A model generated the notes under the pieces. It saw nothing but the letters and a program-made list of their open reading frames with translations. It made no database searches and was not told the DNA's origin. From Elusimicrobiota bacterium (lineage in GTDB: Bacteria > Elusimicrobiota > Elusimicrobia > UBA1565 > UBA9628), in NCBI GenBank assembly GCA_016209035.1, contig JACQWX010000066.1:20180-84179 (forward strand): DNA of 64,000 nucleotides. The letters run 5' to 3'. A program made the position numbers and the translations under genes. Positions 15,818 through 24,361 of the stretch are shown here, piece by piece (the stretch's first letter is position 1; each line of letters starts with the position of its first letter).

Positions 15818-17566
15818 CTAATCCATCATCGTGATGGACAGGACCTCGTCCATCGTAGTCAGGCCCCGGAGCACCTTGCGCCAGCCGCTCGCGCGCAGGT
15901 TGAGCTTGCCGAGCTTGTCCGCCACGGCGCGCAGGCGGGTGAGGTCGCCGCCGTACTTGTAGATTATCTCGCGCATCTCCTTCTCGATGGGGTAGACCTC
16001 GAGGATGGCCTTGCGGCCGGCGTAGCCGGTGCGCGCGCACTTGTCGCAGCCCTTCTCCTTGTAGAAGGTCAGGGTATCGGGGTTCGGCCGGTCCTCGGGC
16101 TTGAGCAGCGCCTGGTCGATGACCATCTGGACGTCCTCGGCCGTGGGCTTGTAGGGCTTCTTGCACAGCGGGCACAGTATCCGGACCAGCCGTTGGGCCG
16201 CGGCCAGGACCAAGGAGCCCGAGAGGAGGAAGGGCTCGATGCCGAGGTCGATCAAGCGCACGACGGTCGAGAGGGCGTCGTTGGTGTGCAGGGTCGAGAG
16301 CACCAGGTGGCCGGTCAGGGCCGCGCGCAGGCAGGTCTGCGCGGTCTCCTGGTCGCGCACCTCCCCCACCAGGATGACGTCGGGGTCCTGGCGCAGGAAG
16401 GAGCGCAGGGCCGCCGCGAAGGTCAGCCCGATGTTGGCGCGGACCTGCACCTGGTTGATCCCCTCGAGCTTGATTTCCACCGGGTCTTCGATGGTCATGA
16501 AGTTCAGCTCGGGGGTCTTGATGGTGTTCAAGACCGTGTTGAGGGTCGTGGTCTTGCCCGACCCGGTCGGCCCGGTGAGGAAGATGAGGCCGTGCGGGAG
16601 CTGGGCGCAGCGGAGGAAGTCCTCCTTCTGCTCGGGCTCGAGGCCGATCTTGTCGATGTTGAGCTCCACCGCCCCTTTGTCGAGCAGGCGCATGACCACC
16701 TTCTCGCCGTACACCGTCGGGCAGACCGAGATGCGCAGGTCGATGGTCCGGTTCTGGATCTTCATGGAGAAGGTGCCGTCCTGGGGGAGCCGGCGCTCCG
16801 CGATGTCGAGGCGGGAGAGGATCTTGATCCTCGAGACCACGGCTCCGAAGAGGTTCTTGGGAGGGGGCATGCGCTCGTAGAGCACGCCGTCGATGCGGAA
16901 GCGCAGCATGATCCGCTCGTCGTAGGAATCGAGGTGGATGTCCGAGGCCCGTTCGGCCACGGCCTGCTTGAGGACGGCGTTGGTGATGGAGACCGCGTGG
17001 GCGCTGCCGCCGCCGGTCGAGTCCTCCTTGTCGAGGTCGAGCTTGATGTCGGAGTCCGGCATGTCCTCGTGGACCTCGGCCGAGGCCGCCTGCTTGTCCA
17101 TCGTCTTCTCGATGATCTCCCTGCCGCCCCCCTGGTAGAACTCGTCGATGGCCTTGATGATCTGGGTCTTGGTGGCGACGAAGGGCTGGACCTCGCGGTT
17201 GGTGAGGAGTTTCAGGTTGTCCATCATCACCATGTTGTCCGGGTTGGCCACGGCCACCGCGATGACGCCGTCGTCCAGGAACAAAGGCAGGACCAGGTTC
17301 TCCCGCGCGAAGGACTCGTTGATGAGCTTGTCGAGGTCCTGGCCCTTCTCGGCCTTGAGGATCTTGTTCTCCTTGGAGGCGTAGGGCATGCCGATCTGCT
17401 TGGACACCGCGATGGCGATGTCCTCCTCGGTGGCAAGGCCCAGCTTGACGACGGCCTCGGCGAACGGACAGCGCGCCTGCTGGGCGGTCTTCAAGGCCTT
17501 GGCGTGCTGCTCCATGTCGAGGATGCCGCTCTGCAGCAGGATCTGGTCAAGGGGGAGCTTCTGCAT
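15818..17566 (-). CDS. pilB: PilB/GspE assembly ATPase
   Basis: The protein has 582 residues. It has an N-terminal MshEN-type domain (about 1-150), a linker, then the secretion ATPase core: Walker A GPTGSGKTTT near residue 335, Asp box region, Walker B DPDVILVGEVRD, His box TGHLVLSTLHTND, and the tetracysteine zinc motif CPLC...CDKC near 475-510 found in PilB/GspE but not PilT. It powers pilin addition from the cytoplasmic face. The start is fixed by a TTGAAG-N17-TATACT promoter only 6 nt upstream, so the transcript should be leaderless and separate from the pilMNOPQ message. No PilT-like retraction ATPase is present in the window. Confidence 0.9.
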   Translation of the reverse strand: MQKLPLDQILLQSGILDMEQHAKALKTAQQARCPFAEAVVKLGLATEEDIAIAVSKQIGMPYASKENKILKAEKGQDLDKLINESFARENLVLPLFLDDGVIAVAVANPDNMVMMDNLKLLTNREVQPFVATKTQIIKAIDEFYQGGGREIIEKTMDKQAASAEVHEDMPDSDIKLDLDKEDSTGGGSAHAVSITNAVLKQAVAERASDIHLDSYDERIMLRFRIDGVLYERMPPPKNLFGAVVSRIKILSRLDIAERRLPQDGTFSMKIQNRTIDLRISVCPTVYGEKVVMRLLDKGAVELNIDKIGLEPEQKEDFLRCAQLPHGLIFLTGPTGSGKTTTLNTVLNTIKTPELNFMTIEDPVEIKLEGINQVQVRANIGLTFAAALRSFLRQDPDVILVGEVRDQETAQTCLRAALTGHLVLSTLHTNDALSTVVRLIDLGIEPFLLSGSLVLAAAQRLVRILCPLCKKPYKPTAEDVQMVIDQALLKPEDRPNPDTLTFYKEKGCDKCARTGYAGRKAILEVYPIEKEMREIIYKYGGDLTRLRAVADKLGKLNLRASGWRKVLRGLTTMDEVLSITMMD

Positions 17567-17572
17567 ACCTGA

Positions 17573-17601
17573 AGTATAACTCGAACGGCGCCAATCTTCA
17601 A
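17573..17601 (-). promoter_or_regulatory. Promoter inside the pilus cluster, ahead of pilB (TTGAAG-N17-TATACT)
   Basis: TTGAAG (17596-17601), a 17-nt spacer and TATACT (17573-17578) on the minus strand. The ATG begins 6 nt after the -10, at the predicted transcription start. Confidence 0.6.
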
Positions 17602-17631
17602 GAGGAAATGTCCGACACCGGGCCCGGCGCC

Positions 17632-17674
17632 TCGTCGGCGATTAGACGCGCTCCGCGCGTCTAATCGCCGACGA
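17632..17674. repeat. Perfect 20-bp hairpin with 3-nt loop at the end of pilQ
   Basis: Arms 17632-17651 and 17655-17674 are exact reverse complements around loop TCC. The right arm contains the pilQ stop codon (17661-17663) and its last codons; the left arm is a mirror copy of that DNA. No T tract follows, so it is not a standard intrinsic terminator, though it could stall transcription or protect the upstream message. Confidence 0.65.
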
Positions 17675-19340
17675 CGGTGGGCGTGATGAAGATGACGAGG
17701 TCCGTATTGGCCCTGCGCATGGACGTGGAGGTGAACAGCCACCCCACGAGCGGGATGTACCCCAGGAACGGGACCTTGCGCACCACCTTGGTTTCCGTGG
17801 ACTGCAGGAGCCCCCCCAGCACCAGGGTCTGACCGTTCTTGATCCGCACCATGGTGGAAACGCCCCGCGTGGTGGCGTCGAACACCGGCTGGGAGCCCTG
17901 GGAGATGGCCGACGCCTGGACGTCGGTGAAGGTCGGCTGGATGAGCATGGTGATGTAGCCGTCCTTGTTGATCTGCGGGGTGACCGTCAAGACGAGACCG
18001 GTCTTGACCCGCTCGACCGTCACGGCCGAGCTGGTCAGGCTTCCGCCGCTCGAGGACTGCTGCTGGAGCGCCACGGCCTGGCTCTTCGCGACTTGGATGA
18101 CGGCCGGCTTGTTGTTGAGGGTGAGCACCTTGGGCTTGCCGAGGAAGCGGGCCTCGGAGCGGCTGACCAGCGCCCTCAGCACGACCTTGAGCGAGGTGAG
18201 GTCGAAGAGGCCGGGGAGCAGGGCGCCGGGGGCAGGGACCGTGGCCGGGACGGTGACGCCTCTCTCGTTATACAGAGTTTCAGCCGAGACGCTCTTGGTT
18301 GCTTCGCCGGTGGCATCCGTCATTCCCGTCGTGACGCCTCCGGCCGTGAACGGGTCGAAGAAATGCGCGTGCCCGAGGTTCGTCGGAAGGTTGAGCGGGA
18401 AGGTGGTCTCGCGCGTGCCGGCCGTGAAGCTGGCGAGCTCTCCGCTCGCGCCTCCCCACTCGAAGCCGAGTTCCCGGGCGCGGTCGGAGTTGATCTCCAC
18501 GATCTGGGCCTCGATCATGACCTGCGGGGTCTTCTTGTCGAGCTCCGCGATGATCTGCTCGACCTGCGGGAAGGACTCCGGGATGTCGGTGATGATGATC
18601 GCGTTGGTCCGGGGCTCCAGGGCGATCTTGCCGGCCTTGCTGAGCACGCTCTGCAGCACGTTGACGATGGAGATGTCGGACTGCGCGCCGCCGGAGCTCG
18701 CCCCGATCACGCCCATGGACGTCGGGGTGATCGCGTCGGTCTCCGACTTGGCCGTGCCCAGGGGGATCAGGGGGATGTAGGCCAGGGTGTAGATGCGGGT
18801 GATCACCGGCTCGGCGGCCTTCGACCGGGGGGCGATGACGAAGGTGTTGCTCTTGCCGATCTGCTGGTAGGTCAGGCCCTTGATCTCGAGAAGGATCTGC
18901 AGGGCCTCGCGCACCGTCACGTTCTGCAGGAAGGCCGTGATCTGCTTGGTCTCGAGACCCTCCGTGATGATGAAGTTCACCTTGGACTGGGCGGAGATGG
19001 TGTCCAGGAAGGTGGCGAGCGGCGCTCCCTTGACCCGCACCGTGACGCGGGTCTCGAGCGGGTTCAAGGGGGAGGCGGGGGCGGTCTTCGCGGGCGCGGC
19101 CGCGCCGATCTGGATGCCGACCGAGGGGCGTGGAGCGGACTCCCCCTCCCCGCCGGGGCCTGCGCCCTCGTCCGTGGGCACGCCGAGAGGGCCGCTCTCG
19201 CCCGCCGGGGCTTGGCTGCCCTTGAAATCCGGGTTGGCGACGGGCTCCTCGCGGCGCCGTTGCGCGAAGCCCGGGCTGGCCGAGGCCAAGATGATCTGGA
19301 CGGCGACTGCGACGGCGCCGATGCGCTTTGCTGTCATCAT
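17661..19340 (-). CDS. pilQ: PilQ/GspD-family secretin
   Basis: The protein has 559 residues, starting at the ATG after AGGGAGA. The signal peptide (about 1-26, ending GFA) is followed by a Pro/Gly-rich linker and an STN/AMIN-like N0 domain (VTVRVKGAPLATFLDTISAQSK). Next come a secretin N domain with TNAIIITDIPESFPQVEQIIAELD, and the C-terminal secretin domain (about 265-559) with KTPQVMIEAQIVEI and VPFLGYIPLVGWLF. It forms the multimeric outer-membrane gate for the pilus or secreted substrate. It follows the PilP-like gene by 14 bp. It is short for PilQ, lacking repeated AMIN domains, so it is closer to the compact secretins of minimal systems. Confidence 0.88.
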   Translation of the reverse strand: MMTAKRIGAVAVAVQIILASASPGFAQRRREEPVANPDFKGSQAPAGESGPLGVPTDEGAGPGGEGESAPRPSVGIQIGAAAPAKTAPASPLNPLETRVTVRVKGAPLATFLDTISAQSKVNFIITEGLETKQITAFLQNVTVREALQILLEIKGLTYQQIGKSNTFVIAPRSKAAEPVITRIYTLAYIPLIPLGTAKSETDAITPTSMGVIGASSGGAQSDISIVNVLQSVLSKAGKIALEPRTNAIIITDIPESFPQVEQIIAELDKKTPQVMIEAQIVEINSDRARELGFEWGGASGELASFTAGTRETTFPLNLPTNLGHAHFFDPFTAGGVTTGMTDATGEATKSVSAETLYNERGVTVPATVPAPGALLPGLFDLTSLKVVLRALVSRSEARFLGKPKVLTLNNKPAVIQVAKSQAVALQQQSSSGGSLTSSAVTVERVKTGLVLTVTPQINKDGYITMLIQPTFTDVQASAISQGSQPVFDATTRGVSTMVRIKNGQTLVLGGLLQSTETKVVRKVPFLGYIPLVGWLFTSTSMRRANTDLVIFITPTVVGD

Positions 19341-19354
19341 GATGTCTCCCTAAG

Positions 19355-20119
19355 TCACTGCATGTGCTTCGTGAAGGTCCTGCCCTTGTGCGAGAACGTG
19401 ACGCTGCTCGGCAAGATCTTCATGACCTTGATCCCCGTCCGTCCGACCCACTCGCCCTCGCCGAACATGTCGTTGTTGATGATGGCCTTGTTGCCCTCCG
19501 GCATGGCCACGATGCCCTGCAGGCTCAAGGTCTGCTCCACCGGCTTATCCTTGCGCGCCTTGGCCTGCCGCGCCTGGTCCTCGACCTCCTTGCGCTTGAT
19601 GAGCCTCTCGAGCTCGTCCTGCTCGATGAGGAACTGGTCGTAGGGCGAGAGCAAAGGGTCGCGCCAATCGACCGCCGCCAGGTCCGCGGTGCTCACCGCC
19701 ACCTCAACCCCCGGCGCGGCCTGCGCCTGCGGCGCAGGCGCGGATGGCGCGGGCGCCTGGGGAGCGGCCGCCGGGGCCTCGACCGCGGCGGGCTGCGGGG
19801 CCGGCTCCGCCTGGGGCGCCGTCGCATCGACTACGGCCGCCGCCGCCTGCGATGCGGTCTCGGCGCCGGCGGCGACTCCGGCCTCGACCGCCTGGGGCGC
19901 CCCAGGCTCGGGGGTCGACGCGGGCGCGCCGATCGGGTTGGTGAGTTTCGCTGCGCCGGCCGGCTCCGGGAACAGCCCCCCCTCCGGGACGCGCTTCTTG
20001 ATCCGGTCCGCCATCTTGTTCTCGCGGTCCTTCGCCACGTAGGACTTGTAGTACATGAGGGCCGGCACCGCGAGGACGACGGCCAGGAAGATCCAGCCCA
20101 GCGACCCCCGTGTCTTCAT
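19355..20119 (-). CDS. pilP: PilP-like pilus assembly protein with long Ala/Pro linker
   Basis: The protein has 254 residues from the ATG that overlaps the pilO stop (ATGA). One N-terminal membrane anchor (about 8-24) is followed by a long low-complexity Ala/Pro/Gln linker (about 45-145). The C-terminal domain has DWRDPLLSPYD and VEQTLSLQGIVAMPEGNKAIINNDMFGEGEWV, matching the PilP/GspC-type beta domain that contacts the secretin. The linker includes GCGCCTGC-GGC-GCAGGCGC, one of the many hairpins here. Its position between pilO and pilQ is the standard pilMNOPQ order. No lipobox is seen, unlike classical PilP. Confidence 0.75.
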   Translation of the reverse strand: MKTRGSLGWIFLAVVLAVPALMYYKSYVAKDRENKMADRIKKRVPEGGLFPEPAGAAKLTNPIGAPASTPEPGAPQAVEAGVAAGAETASQAAAAVVDATAPQAEPAPQPAAVEAPAAAPQAPAPSAPAPQAQAAPGVEVAVSTADLAAVDWRDPLLSPYDQFLIEQDELERLIKRKEVEDQARQAKARKDKPVEQTLSLQGIVAMPEGNKAIINNDMFGEGEWVGRTGIKVMKILPSSVTFSHKGRTFTKHMQ

Positions 20120-20706
20120 CGATCCAACCTCTGTTTCGGGATGATCGTGGCGATCTCGCAGTTGAGTTCGTTGGCGCCGATCGCCGCGGCCTGCTTCTTG
20201 GCGATGACCACCGAGTTGATATGGATGATGGGACTGCCGGACTCGATGCGGTTGAGCCACCGGACCGCTTCCATGAACCGGACGGTCGCGCCCACGCTGA
20301 CCTGCTGGGTGATGATTCCGCCCATTTCAGCCTCCGCCATGGGAGGCAGCTTCTCCGGCACGATGTTCTCCGCCTTGAGCGAGTCCACCAGGGACTTGAA
20401 GAGCCACTGTTCGCGGTCCTCCAGGCGCGGCAGATGGGAGTAGGACCAAGAGAGCCGGTCGCGCTTGGCTCTGAATTCCTCCGCGTACCTCGAGACGGAT
20501 TGGGCCGTCGCGATCTTGGCGTCGAGCGAGTTCGCCTTCTTCACGCCGGGCTTGTAGATGAGCTGGTGCGCGCAGAGCACGAGGATCGCTCCGATGATGA
20601 TGGGGCGGCCGAAATGCGGGAGCCCCTTCTCCCTGAAGACGCCGACGACCGTCTCCAAGTCGGCTTGGAGGCCCGCGATGATCGACGCGAAATCGGTTCT
20701 CGTCAT
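20116..20706 (-). CDS. pilO: PilO-like inner-membrane pilus protein
   Basis: The protein has 196 residues. A cytoplasmic N-terminus is followed by one membrane helix (about 35-52), a coiled-coil stretch (KKANSLDAKIATAQSVSRYAEEF) and a small ferredoxin-like domain, the layout of PilO. It pairs with PilN and binds PilP to bridge the PilM ring and the secretin. It lies 13 bp after the PilM-PilN fusion gene and overlaps pilP by ATGA. Sequence similarity within PilO proteins is low, so the call leans on gene order and architecture. Confidence 0.75.
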   Translation of the reverse strand: MTRTDFASIIAGLQADLETVVGVFREKGLPHFGRPIIIGAILVLCAHQLIYKPGVKKANSLDAKIATAQSVSRYAEEFRAKRDRLSWSYSHLPRLEDREQWLFKSLVDSLKAENIVPEKLPPMAEAEMGGIITQQVSVGATVRFMEAVRWLNRIESGSPIIHINSVVIAKKQAAAIGANELNCEIATIIPKQRLDR

Positions 20707-20719
20707 CCGTCGTCCTCTC

Positions 20720-22360
20720 CTAGGTCTTCTTGCGCACCTTCATCGTGATGTCGAACATGGTCCTAGCCTCGAGTTTCCTCTTGTAAGAGTCGCGTTCGCT
20801 CTGGACCGGCGATGCCCCGGAGTCCTGCGTCATGGCCTGCTGGGAGAGCTGGATCGCGATGTCGTCGAAGATCCTGGTCAGGGCGGGCGACCTGCCGAGC
20901 TTGTCCTTGAACTCCAGCGCCTTCGTCTGTTCGTCGGAGACGTTGGCGCCCATCGCGTGCCCCGTGAGGCGGATCTCGGCCGGGTTGGAGACGCCCGGCT
21001 TGATCGGGTTGCTGATCAGGATCCTCGTCAGCCAGACTTTCTCCGGGAGGGCGTCCACCATGGCTTTGAGCATGGGCACGACCGCGGGCCGGCCGGCGCC
21101 CGAGAGGTCGGGCAGGTTCGAGAGCTGGTCCTGCATCGAGGCGATCATGTTCTCGATGTCCATGGGGCTTTTCCCCTTGAAGAGGGCCTCGATGTCGGGC
21201 TGCGGGGTGAAGGCGCGCAGGCCCCGGGTCTTGTTCCAGTACTTCAGATGGTTCACGGCGCCGAGGGCCGCGAGGATGAGGGACGCCAACAGCGAGATCG
21301 AGAAGAAGTACTTGACCGTGAGCCGTTCGCCGTCGCCGATCTTGCCCACGGGGCTCAGCTCCAGGGTCATGGCCGACGGCGCGATGAACCGGAGCGCCGC
21401 GCCGACCGAGGCGTAGCCTCCCCAATCGCCGCCCTTGATCCCCAGCAGGCCCGCGGTGTCGTGGCTCTCCGCCGTCATGGACAGCTCGGAGCCGAAGGCG
21501 TCCTTCCAGCCCGCCAGCTCGGGGGTGGAGCCGCTGATCCGCACGGCCGCGAGGTTCCCGACGCCGAGCTGCTTCTGGGCGAAGGCCACGCAGCCCCCCA
21601 GGTCGACCTTGCGCTGGTCGGAGACGTAGGCCTCGGGCCCCAGGAAGACCTCTCGGAAGAAGACGGGCAGGCCTTTGTCCGAGATGAGCACGCGCACGCT
21701 GCCGCCGTCGAAATGCACTTGGGCGTAGGGCTCGCGCACCTTGGCCGGTTCGACGGCGTTCCAGAGCCTGAGCATGGAGCAGGGGGCCACCTCCATGCCC
21801 ACCACCCGCAGGCCCAGGGATTCCATCAGGGCGGAGATGCTGGGGAGGTTCTTGGACGGGACGCACGCGACCAGGGCGGCCTGCCGGGGCCTGTTGTCCG
21901 GGCCCATGGGCATCGGCAGCACCTGGTAGTCGAGGGACAGCATGTCCAGCGGCACGGGGATGAATTTCTTGGCTTCCAGCGGGATGGCGGACTTCCAGAA
22001 GCGGCGGTCCACCGCCGGCATCGTGAAGTACCGCAGCAGGCCCAGGTGGTGGGAGAGGGTGACGATCACGTCCTTGGAGTTCCAGCGCAGCTGCGAGATG
22101 GCCTGGCGGATGAGCGCCGAGAGTTTGGGGACGTCGGCGAGGAAGTCCGTGACCAGGGTAGGGTTGGTCGACGGCTCCTTGCCTTGTTCCGGGACCGGGA
22201 CCGGGACGCGGACGAGGTGGTCCACCACGGGCTTTCCCTTGACGGTGTGGACTTCGCAGACGTAGATGATGTCCGGGCTCAGGTAGACGCCCAGGCAGCG
22301 CGAGAGCTTCGGCGTCACCTTGCCGAAAGCCAGCTGCTCGATGAGCGGGTCGATCTCCAT
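20720..22360 (-). CDS. PilM-PilN fusion protein
   Basis: The protein has 546 residues. Residues 1-335 form an actin-like PilM domain: SRCLGVYLSPDIIYVCEV start, a KSAIPLEAKKFIPVPLDMLSLDYQVL block, and the nucleotide-binding stretch VHFDGGSVRVLISDKGLPVF. A membrane helix (about 350-366) and a PilN-like periplasmic part follow: coiled coil MDIENMIASMQDQLSNLPDLSG, then LPEKVWLTRILIS. In classical systems these are two proteins joined through the PilN N-terminal peptide that sits in a PilM groove. Here the peptide contact is made covalent. Neighbours pilO, pilP and pilQ follow in the normal order. Confidence 0.8.
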   Translation of the reverse strand: MEIDPLIEQLAFGKVTPKLSRCLGVYLSPDIIYVCEVHTVKGKPVVDHLVRVPVPVPEQGKEPSTNPTLVTDFLADVPKLSALIRQAISQLRWNSKDVIVTLSHHLGLLRYFTMPAVDRRFWKSAIPLEAKKFIPVPLDMLSLDYQVLPMPMGPDNRPRQAALVACVPSKNLPSISALMESLGLRVVGMEVAPCSMLRLWNAVEPAKVREPYAQVHFDGGSVRVLISDKGLPVFFREVFLGPEAYVSDQRKVDLGGCVAFAQKQLGVGNLAAVRISGSTPELAGWKDAFGSELSMTAESHDTAGLLGIKGGDWGGYASVGAALRFIAPSAMTLELSPVGKIGDGERLTVKYFFSISLLASLILAALGAVNHLKYWNKTRGLRAFTPQPDIEALFKGKSPMDIENMIASMQDQLSNLPDLSGAGRPAVVPMLKAMVDALPEKVWLTRILISNPIKPGVSNPAEIRLTGHAMGANVSDEQTKALEFKDKLGRSPALTRIFDDIAIQLSQQAMTQDSGASPVQSERDSYKRKLEARTMFDITMKVRKKT

Positions 22361-22367
22361 GAGGGCC

Positions 22368-24320
22368 CTAGGGCGCAGCCGTCAGCCGCACCTCCACCTT
22401 GTCCGCCTCCGAGGCGGACGACTGGATCTGGATCCTCTCCGGCGGGACCCCGTGCTTGCGCATGAGCCTGTCCGCGACGTCTCCGGCGCGTTTCTTGGCG
22501 AGAGCCGCCGCTTCCAGGCCCGTGCCGCGCGCGTGCCCGGTGATGTCAATACTACTCTTCTTATCCGTCGCCAACGCCTCCCCGATCTGGTCCACCACCT
22601 GCTCGGCTTGGGGCCTCAGCTCCGACGACTCGGGGTCGAAGGCGATCTCGAAGGGGCCTTTGGCGCCGGCCGCCGGCGCAGGCGCAGGCCCGGCCTCCTC
22701 CTTCTTGGCCCCGGCGGCGACCCGGCGGACCTTCTTCGGCCGGGCCGGCCTCTTGGCGGCGGGCGCCGCCCCGATGGTGACCCCTTTCACCAGGGTCTCG
22801 GGCGCGTCCACCTGGGGCTCTCCCCCGACGGCGCCCAGGTCCGCGGGCGGCGGTCCGGCCGGCGAGCGTCCGATGGCGAGGTCGGAGGCCTGCGAGTCTT
22901 GCGACCGGGCGGCGGACCTCGGCGTCCCGGGCGGCTGCGCCGCGCCGCCGAGTTGGATCCAGCGGTGCAGGGTCCGCGAGCGGTTCTTCGCGTCGGTCGC
23001 GGTCAGGACGCACTCGTAGCGGCCGGCGGGGAGCGGGTCGCCGAAGTAGCTCTTGCGTCCGTTCCAGAAGATCTGATGGAAGACGGGGCCGGAGCCCACG
23101 ACGTCGTTGAGCGGGGCGAGGTCCTCCCCTTCCTCCAGGGAAGGCCGCAGGAGCCGGAACCTCCAGGAGGCCAGCCCGGCCGGCGGCTCGATCACGGAGA
23201 ACTCGATGACGGCGCCCTCGGAGAGCCCCGGGTTGAGACGGTCGGGGAACACGCCCAGGGACATGGTCGGCCCGGCGTCGTGGGCGGCCACGCTTTCCAT
23301 CACAAGGTCGAGGGGGCGGTTGTAGACGAAGACGAGCAGGATCCCCCTGTAATCCTTGAGGGCCTTGGGCGTCTCTACCTGGCTCGACAGGAGGTTGACC
23401 CGGACCCTCGCCGGGGAGATGCCCGCCGAGAACAGGTGGGAGCTGATCCCCATGGTGCGCCTCATGTCGAGCACCTTGGGATCGCCGATGGAGGTCCCTT
23501 CCGGGAGGATCACGATCTGGGCGTTCTTCAGGGAGTAGACGATCCCCGTCAGCGCGTCGAGGATGGGCTTGGCGGTCTTCTTGAAGGCGATGCCTGATTG
23601 GAACAGGATCGGAGTCGGGATGCCGATCGCCTCGGGGTTCCCGTCGGGCCCGATGGCGACCTGGATCTCCTCGGTCTCCCGGAGCTTCTCCAGGTTGCGG
23701 GTGAAGACGGCCCTGATCTTGGCGCGGATGTCCTTCTCGACGGCTTCCCGGCTCGGCTTGCGGACTTGCGGGGGCGCGGGTTCGCTCTCGTCCTCTTCCT
23801 CGACTCTCGGCCGCCTGACGGACCCGCGGCGCGGCTCCGGGGCCACCATCCTGGGCTGGTCCGGCTCCACCACGACCTCGGGGCCGGCAGGGACGGCCGG
23901 CGCGTGGGCCGGGGCCCGGGCCTGCCGCGCAGCCGCCTCAGGCGGTTGCGAGCGCGTCGCGTCCCGCTTCGGCGCGACGACCGCGGGCGCCGGCTCCTCG
24001 TCCGTCACCGTCACCACACCCGCGGGGTGGGTCCTGTCCCCTCCTTTCCCCGGGACCGCCCCCGAGGCGTTCATCCGCTGGGTGATGAGGTTGATGTACT
24101 CGTTGGCGAGCGGGCGCTCGGCGGCGTCGCCGCGGGTCAGGACGTCCATGAACCGGTCCATGGCCTGGCCGTCCTCGCCGCGCTCGTAGAACATGATGGC
24201 GAGCTTCATCTGGCGGCTCAAGGTCCTCTCTTCGGCGAGGCTTCGGCCGGCCAGGGCGGCAAGGCCGAGGCCGAAGGCCGCCAAGGCCGCCAACAGCGTC
24301 CGCCACGCCGATCTCTTCAT
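22368..24320 (-). CDS. OmpA-C-terminal-like envelope protein at head of pilus operon
   Basis: The protein has about 650 residues. The start is taken at ATG 24320 rather than GTG 24329 because a TGTAAT box ends 12 nt before it. The signal peptide ends near LAGRSLA. A short TPR-like helix pair follows (MFYERGEDGQAMDRFMDVL), then Pro-rich linkers and a first OmpA-like module (SLKNAQIVILPEGTSIGDPKV). The middle region may be beta-rich (LGGAAQPPG nearby). The C-terminal module FDPESSELRPQAEQVVDQIGE...ITGHARG is a peptidoglycan-binding OmpA fold. It ends 7 bp before pilM-pilN, so it is probably the structural link between the pilus machine and the wall. No name fits exactly. Confidence 0.65.
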   Translation of the reverse strand: MKRSAWRTLLAALAAFGLGLAALAGRSLAEERTLSRQMKLAIMFYERGEDGQAMDRFMDVLTRGDAAERPLANEYINLITQRMNASGAVPGKGGDRTHPAGVVTVTDEEPAPAVVAPKRDATRSQPPEAAARQARAPAHAPAVPAGPEVVVEPDQPRMVAPEPRRGSVRRPRVEEEDESEPAPPQVRKPSREAVEKDIRAKIRAVFTRNLEKLRETEEIQVAIGPDGNPEAIGIPTPILFQSGIAFKKTAKPILDALTGIVYSLKNAQIVILPEGTSIGDPKVLDMRRTMGISSHLFSAGISPARVRVNLLSSQVETPKALKDYRGILLVFVYNRPLDLVMESVAAHDAGPTMSLGVFPDRLNPGLSEGAVIEFSVIEPPAGLASWRFRLLRPSLEEGEDLAPLNDVVGSGPVFHQIFWNGRKSYFGDPLPAGRYECVLTATDAKNRSRTLHRWIQLGGAAQPPGTPRSAARSQDSQASDLAIGRSPAGPPPADLGAVGGEPQVDAPETLVKGVTIGAAPAAKRPARPKKVRRVAAGAKKEEAGPAPAPAAGAKGPFEIAFDPESSELRPQAEQVVDQIGEALATDKKSSIDITGHARGTGLEAAALAKKRAGDVADRLMRKHGVPPERIQIQSSASEADKVEVRLTAAP

Positions 24321-24332
24321 CGGGCTCACGCT

Positions 24333-24338
24333 ATTACA
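24333..24338 (-). promoter_or_regulatory. -10 box (TGTAAT) for the OmpA-like / pilMNOPQ unit
   Basis: TGTAAT on the minus strand, 12 nt before ATG 24320, in the 41-bp AT-richer gap between two long GC-rich genes. No Shine-Dalgarno is present. Confidence 0.4.
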
Positions 24339-24361
24339 TTTAGTCGAAACGCATTACTGAT

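Noticed and set aside
16193-17572. 459-aa plus-strand ORF opposite pilB
   Set aside because: Repetitive Val/Asp/Gly/Leu composition, antisense to an unmistakable ATPase.
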